DNA of 64,000 nt from assembly GCA_964404445.1 (NCBI GenBank), contig CAYOJW010000001.1:248001-312000 (forward strand), in the 5' to 3' direction. The position numbers were made by a program, and so were the translations under genes. The DNA is from UBA2336 sp964404445. Its GTDB lineage: Bacteria; Bacteroidota; Bacteroidia; Cytophagales; Cyclobacteriaceae. Positions 8,799-17,016 of this stretch are shown here, one piece after another (within the stretch, counting starts at the first letter, position 1; each line of letters opens with the position of its first letter). The notes beneath the pieces were generated by a model. That model made no database searches. It worked only from the letters and a program-made list of their open reading frames with translations, and was not told the DNA's origin.

Positions 8799-10202
8799 GT
8801 GTTAGCGTATTTCAGAATCAATGATCCATATCGGTTAGCGGGCCTGCTGGCATTAATGGCCGCATTAAGCCTTCCGCTGTTTATCGATACACCGGGTATT
8901 ACCGTGCCCGAACTGAAAAGTTTTTTAACAGGCGAACGCCTGAGTGATGGCTTTGCACTGTACCACGATACGTTAGACAGCACACCGCCTTTGGCTGCGT
9001 GGTTTTACAGCTTTTTCGAAATGATTTTCGGACGCTCGCTTACAGCCCGGCACATTGTAGCGTTTCTTATTTTATTTCTTCAAAGCGTTTATTGGGGGTT
9101 TGTACTGATCGATAAAAAAGTTTTTAACGAAAACACGTTCATCCCTTCGTTGCTGTTTTCGCTACTGGCCTTCATCTCGTTCGATTCGCTGGCGCTAACC
9201 GGTGATTTACTGGCGTTTGGTATTTTGTTGCCCGCACTGAACAACCTGATAAAAGAAATAGAGTTTCGTGCCCCGCACGATGAAACAGCGTTTAACCTCG
9301 GGCTGTTTGTGAGCATAGCCTCGTTGTTTAGTTTTTCGTATGCGTTGTTCCTTCCGGGTGTTCTGCTGATTTTGTCGATTTTTACACGCAGTTCTGTCCG
9401 CAAGTTTTTGCTGATCATTTTAGGGTTTGTACTACCACACATATTATTGTTATGTGTTTATAACTTAAAAGGCGATGCCGGTGCTTTGTGGAACAATTTT
9501 TACCTGTATAACATCACGTTTCCGGCTCACGACCTGATGTCGTTCAAAAGCCTGTTGCTGTTGTGCAGCATTCCTGTGTTTTATCTTTTCGTTTCGTTGT
9601 TCATCTTAAACCGCGATGCGCGGCTTACCAAATATCAATCGCAGGTATTTCAGGCCATGTTCTTATGGTTTCTCACCGCTATTTTTCATTTGTTTTTCAC
9701 GAACGATTTACGGCCACAAAGTTTGCTGGTTGTGATTCCGCCTGTCAGTTTTTTTCTCACGCATTTTCTCTTGTTGATCCGCAGGAAAAAATATTCCGAA
9801 ATGAACGTATGGATATTGTTTGTTGGTATTGTTACGCTGGCATACCTTACACGCTACGAAAAAATTGAGGCCATCGATTACCAAAACGTATTGGTACGTG
9901 AACCCTCCCTGCCGGGTATTCAAAACAAAAAAATAGTAGTGTTAAGCAACGACCTGTCGGCTTTTCATAACAATAAAGCCGGTTCGGGTTTTTACGATTG
10001 GGGTTTAAGTGAACCCGTTTTTAAAAACCCCGATTATTACGAAAACGTAGTGCGTGTTTACCGCGCTTTTGAAAGCGAAAAGCCTGAAGTAATTATTGAC
10101 CCCGATAATTTAATGGCTGCGTTTTTTGACCGGATGCCGCAAACGGGATCGCTCTATGAAAAATCACCGGAAGGATACCGTTTAAAGATTGCTAACAACT
10201 GA
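8799..10202 (+). CDS. Multi-pass membrane protein, possible GT-C (GT39/PMT-like) glycosyltransferase
   Basis: This 467-aa protein has about ten hydrophobic helices and a roughly 100-residue soluble C-terminal tail. Near residues 50-65 it has a D-S-T-PPLAAW motif resembling the D-x-PPL-x-x-W loop of GT39/ArnT-type enzymes, preceded by an acidic PELKSFLTG segment and followed by GRSLTARH. This suggests a lipid-linked-sugar transferase of the GT-C fold. It is short for the family and I infer the function only from these motifs. The start is GTG because the upstream in-frame ATG is followed at once by a stop; AGGA abuts the GTG. The 3' end overlaps convergent rpiB by 11 nt. Confidence 0.6.
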   Translation: MLAYFRINDPYRLAGLLALMAALSLPLFIDTPGITVPELKSFLTGERLSDGFALYHDTLDSTPPLAAWFYSFFEMIFGRSLTARHIVAFLILFLQSVYWGFVLIDKKVFNENTFIPSLLFSLLAFISFDSLALTGDLLAFGILLPALNNLIKEIEFRAPHDETAFNLGLFVSIASLFSFSYALFLPGVLLILSIFTRSSVRKFLLIILGFVLPHILLLCVYNLKGDAGALWNNFYLYNITFPAHDLMSFKSLLLLCSIPVFYLFVSLFILNRDARLTKYQSQVFQAMFLWFLTAIFHLFFTNDLRPQSLLVVIPPVSFFLTHFLLLIRRKKYSEMNVWILFVGIVTLAYLTRYEKIEAIDYQNVLVREPSLPGIQNKKIVVLSNDLSAFHNNKAGSGFYDWGLSEPVFKNPDYYENVVRVYRAFESEKPEVIIDPDNLMAAFFDRMPQTGSLYEKSPEGYRLKIANN

Positions 10203-10626
10203 TCTTGCTAACCCTGCGCTCGTGCCTGCCGCCTTCAAACGCAGTTTGTAAAAATGTGTCGAGGATTTTTACTGCCTGTTCGTAACTTACATAGCGCGCA
10301 GGGATGCACACAATGTTTGCGTTATTGTGCTGGCGCGCCAGCGCAGCCAACTCTTCGTTCCAACAAATAGCTGCGCGTATGCCCTGGTGCTTGTTGGCGG
10401 TAATGGCAACACCATTCGCGCTACCGCATAACAATAAGCCCAAATCAAATTCTTTTTTCTCAACCGCTTCGGCTACCGGGTGTGCAAAGTCGGGGTAATC
10501 GGCAGACTCCGCACTGTGTGTACCGAAATCTTTAACGGTAAATCCGTTTTGCGACAGCCACGTTTTCAGGGCTTCTTTATATTCAAACCCTGCGTGGTCG
10601 CTTCCAATGGCTACGGTTGGTTTCAT
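10192..10626 (-). CDS. rpiB: Ribose-5-phosphate isomerase B
   Basis: This 144-aa RpiB/LacAB-family isomerase interconverts ribose 5-phosphate and ribulose 5-phosphate in the non-oxidative pentose phosphate pathway. Visible are the N-terminal GSDHAGFEYK motif, the active-site Cys in LLCGSANGVAITANK and the R-A-A-I-C-W segment. The start ATGA overlaps the tatC stop by 4 nt, indicating translational coupling in the order glyA-tatC-rpiB. The 3' end overlaps the convergent membrane-protein gene. Confidence 0.93.
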   Translation of the reverse strand: MKPTVAIGSDHAGFEYKEALKTWLSQNGFTVKDFGTHSAESADYPDFAHPVAEAVEKKEFDLGLLLCGSANGVAITANKHQGIRAAICWNEELAALARQHNNANIVCIPARYVSYEQAVKILDTFLQTAFEGGRHERRVSKISC

Positions 10627-11444
10627 GCGCTTTGTGCTTGCTCGCTTTTAAGTTTTTGTCTGAGAACAATTGCGGAGGTCACAATGCTGATCTCGAACAA
10701 TAAATATAACGGAATAGAAACAATCGCCAGCGTAAACGGATCGGACGAGGGTGTGATGATGGCTCCCAAAACAATAATGCCCACTACCGAATGCCTGCGA
10801 TACTGTCGCATTAACTGCGGAGTAACCATACCGATTTTCGTTAAAAAATAAACCACTACCGGAAACTGAAACAGCAAACCACAACCTAATACCAGGGTAG
10901 CCACGGTTGATACGTACGAAGTAATATCAAACTCGTTAACAATCATGGGGCTTACTGAGTAAGTCGATAAGAACCAGATAGTCATGGGCGACAAAACAAA
11001 ATACCCAAACGAAACACCCAACAGGAACAAGCTGGAAATGGCAAACACCGCACCGCGCGAAAATTTCCGTTCTTTCGTTTCAAGACCGGGTCTTATAAAA
11101 CGCCATAACTCCCACACCACATACGGAAACGCCACGACTAAGCCAATCACAACCGATGCGGTAATTGACATCATAAACTGACCCGTCATGTTACGGCTTT
11201 GTATTTTAAACGGCAGGTCTGCCACGCAAAGGCTAATGGCTCCGGTCAGGTCGCCCAATTGGCACAACCATTTATAAAAAATAAAATCGATTTTAGCTGG
11301 TGCAAATATGATTTTGTCGAATATCCAATCGATATAAATAAATGCAAAAACAAACAGCACCAAAATCGCTGCAAATGCACGGATGATATGCCAGCGTAGT
11401 TCTTCGAGGTGATCGAGGAACGTCATTTCTTTTTCTTCACTCAT
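10623..11444 (-). CDS. tatC: Twin-arginine translocase subunit TatC
   Basis: This 273-aa polytopic TatC is the signal-peptide receptor of the Tat pathway in the inner membrane. The N-terminal FLDHLEELRWHIIRA motif is diagnostic. Six hydrophobic helices are visible, with the conserved RPGL-x-x-x-ER loop and the FQFPVVVYFL segment. A slightly long first periplasmic loop (about 45-95) is typical of Bacteroidota. No tatA/B is adjacent. It lies 24 nt downstream of glyA and overlaps rpiB by 4 nt. Confidence 0.95.
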   Translation of the reverse strand: MSEEKEMTFLDHLEELRWHIIRAFAAILVLFVFAFIYIDWIFDKIIFAPAKIDFIFYKWLCQLGDLTGAISLCVADLPFKIQSRNMTGQFMMSITASVVIGLVVAFPYVVWELWRFIRPGLETKERKFSRGAVFAISSLFLLGVSFGYFVLSPMTIWFLSTYSVSPMIVNEFDITSYVSTVATLVLGCGLLFQFPVVVYFLTKIGMVTPQLMRQYRRHSVVGIIVLGAIITPSSDPFTLAIVSIPLYLLFEISIVTSAIVLRQKLKSEQAQSA

Positions 11445-11468
11445 TATGCTCCGCTACTCACTAAAAAA

Positions 11469-12737
11469 TTAATACAATGGAAACTTTTTCATCAGCGCAT
11501 TTACTTTACGCTTTACCGCTTTCAGGTTGGCTGTATCTTCCGGGGCTTTCAATGCTTCGTCAATCAGGTCAACAACTTTTACCACATCTTTTTCTTTCAG
11601 GCCGCGTGTGGTAATGGCCGGTGCCCCGATGCGCATACCCGAGGTAATAAACGGTGACTGCGTATCGAACGGAACCATGTTTTTATTAATGGTAATATCG
11701 GCTTTGATCAACGACTCCTCAGCAATTTTACCCGTAAGTTTCTTTGAACGAAGATCGATCAGCATTAAATGATTATCGGTTCCGCCTGAGATAACTTTAT
11801 ATCCTTTCGCTACGAAGGCATCGCTCATGGCTTTGGCGTTTTTCGCTACTTGTACAATGTAGTCCATATATTCATCCGACAGCGCTTCCTGAAAGGCAAC
11901 GGCTTTGGCCGCTATTACATGCTCAAGCGGGCCGCCTTGTGTGCCTGGGAAAACACCCGAATCTAATAACGATGTAATTTTTCGCACTTCGCCTTTGGGT
12001 GTTTTTAGTCCCCACGGGTTGTCGAAGTTTTTTCCAACCATGATCAACCCGCCACGAGGGCCGCGCAATGTTTTGTGTGTGGTAGTGGTTACGATGTGGC
12101 AATGCTCCATCGGATCGTTTAATAAACCACGGGCAATTAACCCGGCCGGGTGCGAAATGTCGGCCATCAGCAATGCCCCTGTGGCATCGGCTGCTTCGCG
12201 TAATTTTTTATAATCCCAATCGCGGCTATATGCCGAAGCTCCGCAGATGATCAGTTTTGGTTTTTCACGTTTTGCCGTTTCAATTACTTTATCGAAATCG
12301 ATAAGACCTGTTTTTTCTTCTACTCCGTAAAATGTTGGCTGGTATAGTTTCCCTGAAAAGTTAACGGGCGAGCCATGCGTTAAGTGGCCTCCGTGCGAAA
12401 GGTCGAAACCCAGAATTTTATCACCCGGCTTTAACACGGCCAGCATTACCGCAGCATTGGCCTGCGCACCTGAGTGCGGTTGCACGTTAGCCCACTCGGC
12501 ACCAAAAAGTTTTTTTGCCCGGTCGACCGCCAATTGCTCAACCTCATCTACCACTTCGCAGCCTCCGTAATACCGTTTGCCGGGAAGCCCCTCGGCATAT
12601 TTGTTGGTGAGCACGCTACCCTGGGCTTTCATAACCTGGGGCGAAGTAAAGTTTTCGGAAGCAATCAACTCAATGCCGTGTTCCTGGCGTTGCTTTTCTT
12701 TTTCGATGAGGTCAAAAATGGCTTTATCTCTTTTCAT
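11469..12737 (-). CDS. glyA: Serine hydroxymethyltransferase
   Basis: This 422-aa PLP enzyme converts serine and tetrahydrofolate to glycine and 5,10-methylene-THF. The PLP lysine is Lys222 in TTTTHKTLRGPRGG. The N-terminal IELIASENFTSPQVMKAQGS and KRYYGGCEVVDEVE blocks and the HLMLIDL strand are canonical, and length is normal. It heads the glyA-tatC-rpiB operon. A TATTTTTG -7 box lies about 27 nt upstream of the ATG, preceded by an AATCC-type repeat also seen upstream of nadC. Confidence 0.97.
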   Translation of the reverse strand: MKRDKAIFDLIEKEKQRQEHGIELIASENFTSPQVMKAQGSVLTNKYAEGLPGKRYYGGCEVVDEVEQLAVDRAKKLFGAEWANVQPHSGAQANAAVMLAVLKPGDKILGFDLSHGGHLTHGSPVNFSGKLYQPTFYGVEEKTGLIDFDKVIETAKREKPKLIICGASAYSRDWDYKKLREAADATGALLMADISHPAGLIARGLLNDPMEHCHIVTTTTHKTLRGPRGGLIMVGKNFDNPWGLKTPKGEVRKITSLLDSGVFPGTQGGPLEHVIAAKAVAFQEALSDEYMDYIVQVAKNAKAMSDAFVAKGYKVISGGTDNHLMLIDLRSKKLTGKIAEESLIKADITINKNMVPFDTQSPFITSGMRIGAPAITTRGLKEKDVVKVVDLIDEALKAPEDTANLKAVKRKVNALMKKFPLY

Positions 12738-12763
12738 AGAGTGGTGAGATTATAAATGAAGGT

Positions 12764-12771
12764 CAAAAATA
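12764..12771 (-). promoter_or_regulatory. -7 promoter box of glyA
   Basis: On the minus strand this reads TATTTTTG, a full match to the Bacteroidota TAnnTTTG box. Transcription would start about 20 nt before the glyA ATG. No clear TTG -33 element is visible; the AATCC repeat occupies that position. Confidence 0.55.
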
Positions 12772-12772
12772 C

Positions 12773-12813
12773 GATCAGGATTCAGAGGATTTAGCGATTT
12801 GCAGGATTTTTTT
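12773..12813. repeat. AATCC-type dispersed repeat (copy 1, upstream of glyA)
   Basis: On the minus strand this 41-nt element has AATC units spaced 8-9 nt apart and ends in AATCCTGATC, directly abutting the glyA -7 box. A homologous element lies at 31703-31744 upstream of nadC in the same orientation and position. Confidence 0.5.
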
Positions 12814-12831
12814 AATACGTTGGAGTCCCTG

Positions 12832-12923
12832 AGGTTTGTAGCGTAGAATTACGCTACAAACCTACGACCCCAACGGGGTCGAACTATTTCTTATCCCGTG
12901 TCCGACATTACAAATGTCGAACA
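12832..12923. repeat. REP-like cluster of three palindromes
   Basis: There are three successive hairpins. The first, 12832-12863, is a perfect 14-bp stem (AGGTTTGTAGCGTA) with a 4-nt GAAT loop. The second, 12865-12881, is CGACCCC-AAC-GGGGTCG. The third, 12899-12923, is TGT-c-CGACATT-ACA-AATGTCG-a-ACA. This resembles the extragenic palindromes associated with RAYT-type transposases, but no transposase is nearby. Confidence 0.6.
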
Positions 12924-13173
12924 GTGTGGTTGAGGCTTTTTTACAACCAATCTACATACCAATATCTTTATAATGAAATACCGGAAAATCCCCCTCCAGT
13001 GCCAGCTCATTGTTTTGCGCAGAGCCCTTCGGAATCTCTCGAAGAATAAAAATTTAAAAAGCACTGTCAATTTACCGCTTTTGCGTAACATCCGTTACTA
13101 ATTATATGCGTAGCTTTCTGATCGAAGGTAATCAAGTGATTCAGCCCTCACGTAAATTTTAAAAACAGCAAAA

Positions 13174-13560
13174 ATGGATTGGAGTATGTATGTGCTGATA
13201 CAAAAACCGGTTTACCAGACACTCTTGTTTTTAGTGTTCACCCCTGTTATTATCTTCATTCTTCAACCTAAAAGTGCCGACATGGCATGGCAAATCGCAG
13301 CATACACATTTGCGCTGTTTCTCATTGTTAATGCAGTGCTGCTGTGGTTTGATGCGAGCCCATGGCGTTACTTCTTTTACTCGATCGGGTTTGCTGTGGG
13401 CTACTTGCTGATCATCGCCATGATGATGCGCGGATTGCTCAGCGTGTTGAAGTTACAAGGTTCGGAAGAGGGCGGCATGGCATTTTTAATAATCCTCTAT
13501 CAGCCTTTTGTATTGCTATTCGTGATGTTGGCGAAATGGATCGTGCTGAAATGGTTTTAG
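13174..13560 (+). CDS. Small four-helix membrane protein of unknown function
   Basis: This 128-aa protein has four predicted transmembrane helices (about 15-33, 38-57, 65-88, 100-125) and short loops. I do not recognise a family. Its 3' end runs into a very long hairpin shared with the convergent TPM gene. The isolated position next to REP-like repeats gives no functional clue. Confidence 0.6.
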   Translation: MDWSMYVLIQKPVYQTLLFLVFTPVIIFILQPKSADMAWQIAAYTFALFLIVNAVLLWFDASPWRYFFYSIGFAVGYLLIIAMMMRGLLSVLKLQGSEEGGMAFLIILYQPFVLLFVMLAKWIVLKWF

Positions 13561-13566
13561 CTTTCC

Positions 13567-13657
13567 AACCGGTTTTGCCTCGCCTTTGTTGGTGTTCTTC
13601 ACCAACAAAGAAGTTGCTTTGCCGGTGAAGAACACCAACAAAGGCGAGAAACCGGTT
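13567..13657. terminator. Long bidirectional hairpin between convergent genes
   Basis: A perfect 25-bp inverted repeat (13579-13603 with 13624-13648) is extended outward by AACCGGTTT/AAACCGGTT arms after a 3-nt bulge. The loop is 20 nt. The left arm also contains its own 11-bp hairpin (CTTTGTTGGTG, loop TTCTT, CACCAACAAAG), so two exclusive folds exist. It lies between the membrane-protein gene and the convergent TPM gene and can serve both as a terminator. Confidence 0.65.
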
Positions 13658-13675
13658 TTACACCTTACTGGCACG

Positions 13676-14446
13676 CTACCACCTCCCACTACTACCTCCT
13701 CCGCCAAAGCTGCCGCCTCCGCCTGAGAAACCACCAAAACCTCCTCCACCAAAACTGCCGCTTCGTCTGCCCAATACACCACCATACCAACCCCGGCCGG
13801 GCAACCAGCTGCCACCACGATTATTGCCCTTGTTTCCTCCTTTGGTAAAGCGACCGATTAAACCCAGAATGACGATGATCAGAAGAATGATAACGAGCGG
13901 GTTTACAGACCTGGGCTTTGAGGCCGACCCCGTGTTTTTATACTCTCCGGCAATAACCTGTATGATTGCGTCAGTAGCCGCTTGCACACCGGTGTTGTAA
14001 TCGCCCCGCCTGAAGTTTGGCACCATTTCGTTACGGATAATCCGGTTTGTTGCCGCATCGGTTAAAACACCTTCAAGACCCTGCCCGACTTCAATGCGCA
14101 TTTGGCGGTCTTCAACGGCTACCAGCAACAGCACCCCGTTGTCATTGTTTTTGCTTCCGAGTTTCCAGGCATCGTGCGCCACGCGCAGCGAATAATCTTC
14201 AAGTGTTTCGCCCTCCAACGACTGGATAATGAGGACGGCTATCTGGTTGCCGGTTGAGTCTTCGTGTTGTTTTAATTGTGTTTCGAGGCGTTGCACTACG
14301 GCAGCCGATAAAACGCGGGCTTCATCGTGTACCCGCAAGCCCCACAACGCGGGTACAGCACGCTGCGCAAACGCACCATGCGAAACAAGTATAATAATAG
14401 CGGTTAAAAGTATATACCCGCTGATGTTAACTGAGAATTGACGCAT
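13676..14446 (-). CDS. TPM-domain (YgcG-family) secreted protein with Gly/Ser-rich tail
   Basis: This 256-aa protein has a signal peptide ending near residue 28 (GAFA-Q), a TPM domain (about 40-165, with GNQIAVLII and DNGVLLLVA), a transmembrane helix near 186-206 and a C-terminal tail of repeated GGGGSFGGGG-type sequence. TPM domains are linked to PSII repair proteins and to membrane-anchored stress proteins of unknown activity. I chose the ATG at 14446, which gives a clean signal peptide and a 10-nt gap to the upstream TPM gene; the longer frame to 14500 would overlap it. The pair is usually found with lemA, which is absent here. Confidence 0.8.
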   Translation of the reverse strand: MRQFSVNISGYILLTAIIILVSHGAFAQRAVPALWGLRVHDEARVLSAAVVQRLETQLKQHEDSTGNQIAVLIIQSLEGETLEDYSLRVAHDAWKLGSKNNDNGVLLLVAVEDRQMRIEVGQGLEGVLTDAATNRIIRNEMVPNFRRGDYNTGVQAATDAIIQVIAGEYKNTGSASKPRSVNPLVIILLIIVILGLIGRFTKGGNKGNNRGGSWLPGRGWYGGVLGRRSGSFGGGGFGGFSGGGGSFGGGGSSGRW

Positions 14447-14456
14447 CGTGAACCGG

Positions 14457-15107
14457 CTAATTAATCCTGAGGTCATCGCGCAGTTCATTAACATCATCAT
14501 CGGTTTTATGAAAGCCTTTCGCTAATAAAATTTCGCCACAACGGATAAGAGCCGTTTCAAGTCCTTCAACCACTTTATCTCTGCGGATATGATCGGTGAG
14601 GTTGCTCACAATTTTATCCCACTCTTTCTGTTCAACCACTTTGCTGATACCCGAATCGGCCATGACGATAACCTCGTGTTCAAAAAACGAAACGAATATC
14701 AGGATACCCGTACGCTGGCGGGTGTTAAAAACTTCTTCTTCCAAAAAGGCATTCTCGGCACGCTGGCGTGTGGCGCTGTCTAAATGTTTCTGTTCTAACA
14801 ATAATCGTTTTAGCGGATCGATGTTTGCCGCAGCCAATGCGCCCAGCCCTCCGGCCGACAGCACGATCAAAAAAATCATCAGGGGATCATACACCGCTAA
14901 AGCCGGCACGTAACGATCAAAAACAATGATCAACAAAAACGCCAACACAGCAGCAAGCAACGAGCCTTTGTAGTGGGCAACACTGTAATGCCCGCTTTTG
15001 GCGACAATAACCGGGACAATCTCTCCGGATATTTTACTTTCAGCTTCCCGTACGGCAACTTTAATCCGCTCCAGGTCTTGCTCCGAAAATTTAGTACGAA
15101 GGTTCAT
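14457..15107 (-). CDS. TPM-domain membrane protein
   Basis: This 216-aa protein has a short cytosolic N-terminus, two central transmembrane helices (about 48-64 and 72-92) and a TPM domain split around them (EIVPVIVAKSGHY before, RTGILIFVSFFEHEVIVMAD after). It is the first gene of a two-gene TPM unit with the YgcG-like protein 10 nt downstream. Function is unknown; such pairs often accompany LemA, which is not seen here. Confidence 0.8.
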   Translation of the reverse strand: MNLRTKFSEQDLERIKVAVREAESKISGEIVPVIVAKSGHYSVAHYKGSLLAAVLAFLLIIVFDRYVPALAVYDPLMIFLIVLSAGGLGALAAANIDPLKRLLLEQKHLDSATRQRAENAFLEEEVFNTRQRTGILIFVSFFEHEVIVMADSGISKVVEQKEWDKIVSNLTDHIRRDKVVEGLETALIRCGEILLAKGFHKTDDDVNELRDDLRIN

Positions 15108-15217
15108 ACACGCGCTGTTTAAGATGAACGAAAGATACTGCTTTTGGTTGATAGTTACTGGTTATCCGTAATCGCTACGGGGTTACTATCCACACCCCAA
15201 ATAACAATCAACGAATA

Positions 15218-15955
15218 CTACTGAAGCTCACGCAAATACAACTGAATGGCATTTCCCAATCCAACGTACAACGCATCCGATATTAATGCGTGCCCGATGG
15301 ACACCTCATCGAGGTGTGGAACCGATTGTTTTAAAAACCTCAGGTTGTGTAAATCAAGATCGTGCCCGGCATTGATGCCAAGCCCTGCCGTATGTGCGGC
15401 ATGGGCTGCACGGATGTACGGCTCAACGGCTTTTGTGCGGTTGGTGTGGTACTGATGAGCGTACGGTTCGGTATATAATTCAATACGGTCGGCACCTGAT
15501 TTAGCCGCAGCCTCAACCATTGTAACCGATGGGTCAACAAAAACAGATACACGTGTTCCTGTTTTTTTTAACTCTTTAATAATATCGGTAAGAAATGCCG
15601 CGTGTGTTACGGTGTCCCAGCCAGCGTTCGATGTAATGGCATCGGGCTTGTCGGGCACTAACGTGGCTTGCGCAGGTTTTACCGCACGAACCAATTGCAT
15701 ATACCGGTCGTCAGGGTAGCCTTCAATATTAAATTCGGTTGTTACAACCGCTTTCAACTGAATAACATCGGTGTACCGGATGTGGCGTTCATCGGGGCGC
15801 GGATGCACCGTAATGCCCTGCGCACCATATTGCTCGCAACGCAGGGCGGCCTGTATAACATCAGGGTTATTCGCCCCGCGTGCATTGCGCAGCGTGGCAA
15901 TTTTGTTAATATTTACCGACAGCCTTGTCACGGTTTTATTATTTTCGCAACTCAA
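15218..15955 (-). CDS. pdxJ: Pyridoxine 5'-phosphate synthase
   Basis: This 245-aa PdxJ condenses 1-deoxy-D-xylulose 5-phosphate with 3-amino-2-oxopropyl phosphate in DXP-dependent vitamin B6 synthesis. Canonical blocks are LSVNINKIATLRNARG, GITVHPRPDERHI, FNIEGYPDDRYM and GLGINAGHDLDLHNL. The annotated ATG adds eight residues before the family's usual start; a GTG at 15931 (VTRLSVN) is an alternative. It diverges from the YqeY gene. Confidence 0.95.
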   Translation of the reverse strand: MSCENNKTVTRLSVNINKIATLRNARGANNPDVIQAALRCEQYGAQGITVHPRPDERHIRYTDVIQLKAVVTTEFNIEGYPDDRYMQLVRAVKPAQATLVPDKPDAITSNAGWDTVTHAAFLTDIIKELKKTGTRVSVFVDPSVTMVEAAAKSGADRIELYTEPYAHQYHTNRTKAVEPYIRAAHAAHTAGLGINAGHDLDLHNLRFLKQSVPHLDEVSIGHALISDALYVGLGNAIQLYLRELQ

Positions 15956-15990
15956 ACATACTTAACCCGTATGCTTATAAACAAATTCTT

Positions 15991-16443
15991 ATGAGCCTGA
16001 AACAAAAAATAGATGCCGACATCAAGGCCGCCATGCTGGCCAAAAATAAAGAAGAGCTGGAAGCACTTCGCAGTATTAAGTCGCTCATTTTGTTAGCCGA
16101 AACTGAAAAAGGCGTTTCGGCCGAAATCACCAGTGATACAGAAAACAAACTGTTGATGAAAGCTGCCAAACAGCGTAAAGAGTCTGCCGAAATTTTTCAG
16201 CAACAGGGGCGTGCCGATCTGGCGCAGCGCGAATCGTTCCAGTTAGAAGTCATTAGCCGCTATTTGCCCAAACAACTTTCGGCTGAAGAGTTGGAGGCTG
16301 AATTGAAAAAAGTCATTGCCGAAGTGGGCGCAACCGGCCCGCAGGATGTAGGCAAAGTAATGGGCGTTGCCACAAAAAGATTAGCCGGTCTGGCCGAAGG
16401 CAAAGTGATTTCCGAAACCGTTAAAAAATTACTTACCGCTTGA
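15991..16443 (+). CDS. GatB/YqeY domain-containing protein
   Basis: This 150-aa YqeY-family protein is related to the C-terminal tRNA-recognition domain of GatB. Visible are LKQKIDADIKAAMLAKNKEELEALR-type helices and the C-terminal DVGKVMGVATKRLAGLAEGK motif. Its function is not established; an amidotransferase-like or tRNA-binding role is assumed. The ATG at 15991 is preferred over upstream ATGs because the conserved N-terminus begins at MSLKQKI. The stop overlaps the TTG start of the CvpA gene. Confidence 0.9.
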   Translation: MSLKQKIDADIKAAMLAKNKEELEALRSIKSLILLAETEKGVSAEITSDTENKLLMKAAKQRKESAEIFQQQGRADLAQRESFQLEVISRYLPKQLSAEELEAELKKVIAEVGATGPQDVGKVMGVATKRLAGLAEGKVISETVKKLLTA

Positions 16444-16949
16444 GCAAGGCCGACATCGTACTCATCATCTTTTTAATTGTAGGCGCCATAAGCGGATACA
16501 AAAAAGGGTTTCTTTCCGAATTGTTTACACTGTTAGGCATTATCCTGGGCGTGCTGGCCGGGTTTAAACTGATGGGTACAGCCATGCTTTTTTTAGACGA
16601 GCGGTACAACATCAACGAAAACGTTTTACCATACGTGGCGTTTGCCCTTGTGTTTATAATTGTTGTGGTGGGCGTTACGTTGCTGGGCAGGTTTTTTAAA
16701 TCTTCGTTAGATAAAACCGTGCTGGGTAGTGTCGATCAGTTTGCGGGCAGCATACTCGGTATGCTCAAAACAGCGTTTATGCTCAGTGTGGTGTTATGGC
16801 TGTTAGGCTCGCTCACCATTTTTATACCCGAACACCTTACCGAAGATTCGTGGCTTTACCCGGTTGTTGCCCGGTTTGCCCCTACGGTAACCGCGTGGGT
16901 GGGCGAGGTTTTCCCCGCATTTCGCGATCTTTTAGGGCAAGGCGCCTGA
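16440..16949 (+). CDS. CvpA family membrane protein
   Basis: This 169-aa CvpA-family protein has four transmembrane helices. The N-terminal ADIVLIIFLIVGAISGYKKGF pattern is diagnostic. CvpA homologues affect envelope homeostasis and colicin V export, with no defined biochemistry. The start is TTG and overlaps the upstream TGA stop by 4 nt, implying coupling with yqeY. Confidence 0.88.
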   Translation: MSKADIVLIIFLIVGAISGYKKGFLSELFTLLGIILGVLAGFKLMGTAMLFLDERYNINENVLPYVAFALVFIIVVVGVTLLGRFFKSSLDKTVLGSVDQFAGSILGMLKTAFMLSVVLWLLGSLTIFIPEHLTEDSWLYPVVARFAPTVTAWVGEVFPAFRDLLGQGA

Positions 16950-17016
16950 AAACTTTTTTCTTAACACCGTTGTTTGATTTTTTTTTCCTTACTTATCGCA
17001 TGTAAATGCACACCGT

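Larger units (their letters stand above)
12738..13173. other. 436-bp intergenic region with promoter, AATCC repeat and REP-like palindromes
   Basis: This region holds the glyA promoter side, one AATCC repeat and a run of three hairpins (12832-12923). The remaining approximately 250 bp up to the membrane-protein gene has no gene I can support. A 66-codon minus-strand frame at 12891-13091 reads through the palindromes and looks spurious. Confidence 0.6.

Noticed and set aside
12891..13091. 66-codon minus-strand frame in the glyA upstream spacer
   Set aside because: Its C-terminal part reads through the third palindrome of the REP-like cluster, and nothing in it resembles a protein family.
13682..13760. 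Tandem repeat of glycine-rich codons
   Set aside because: It is explained by the Gly/Ser-rich tail typical of YgcG-like TPM proteins.
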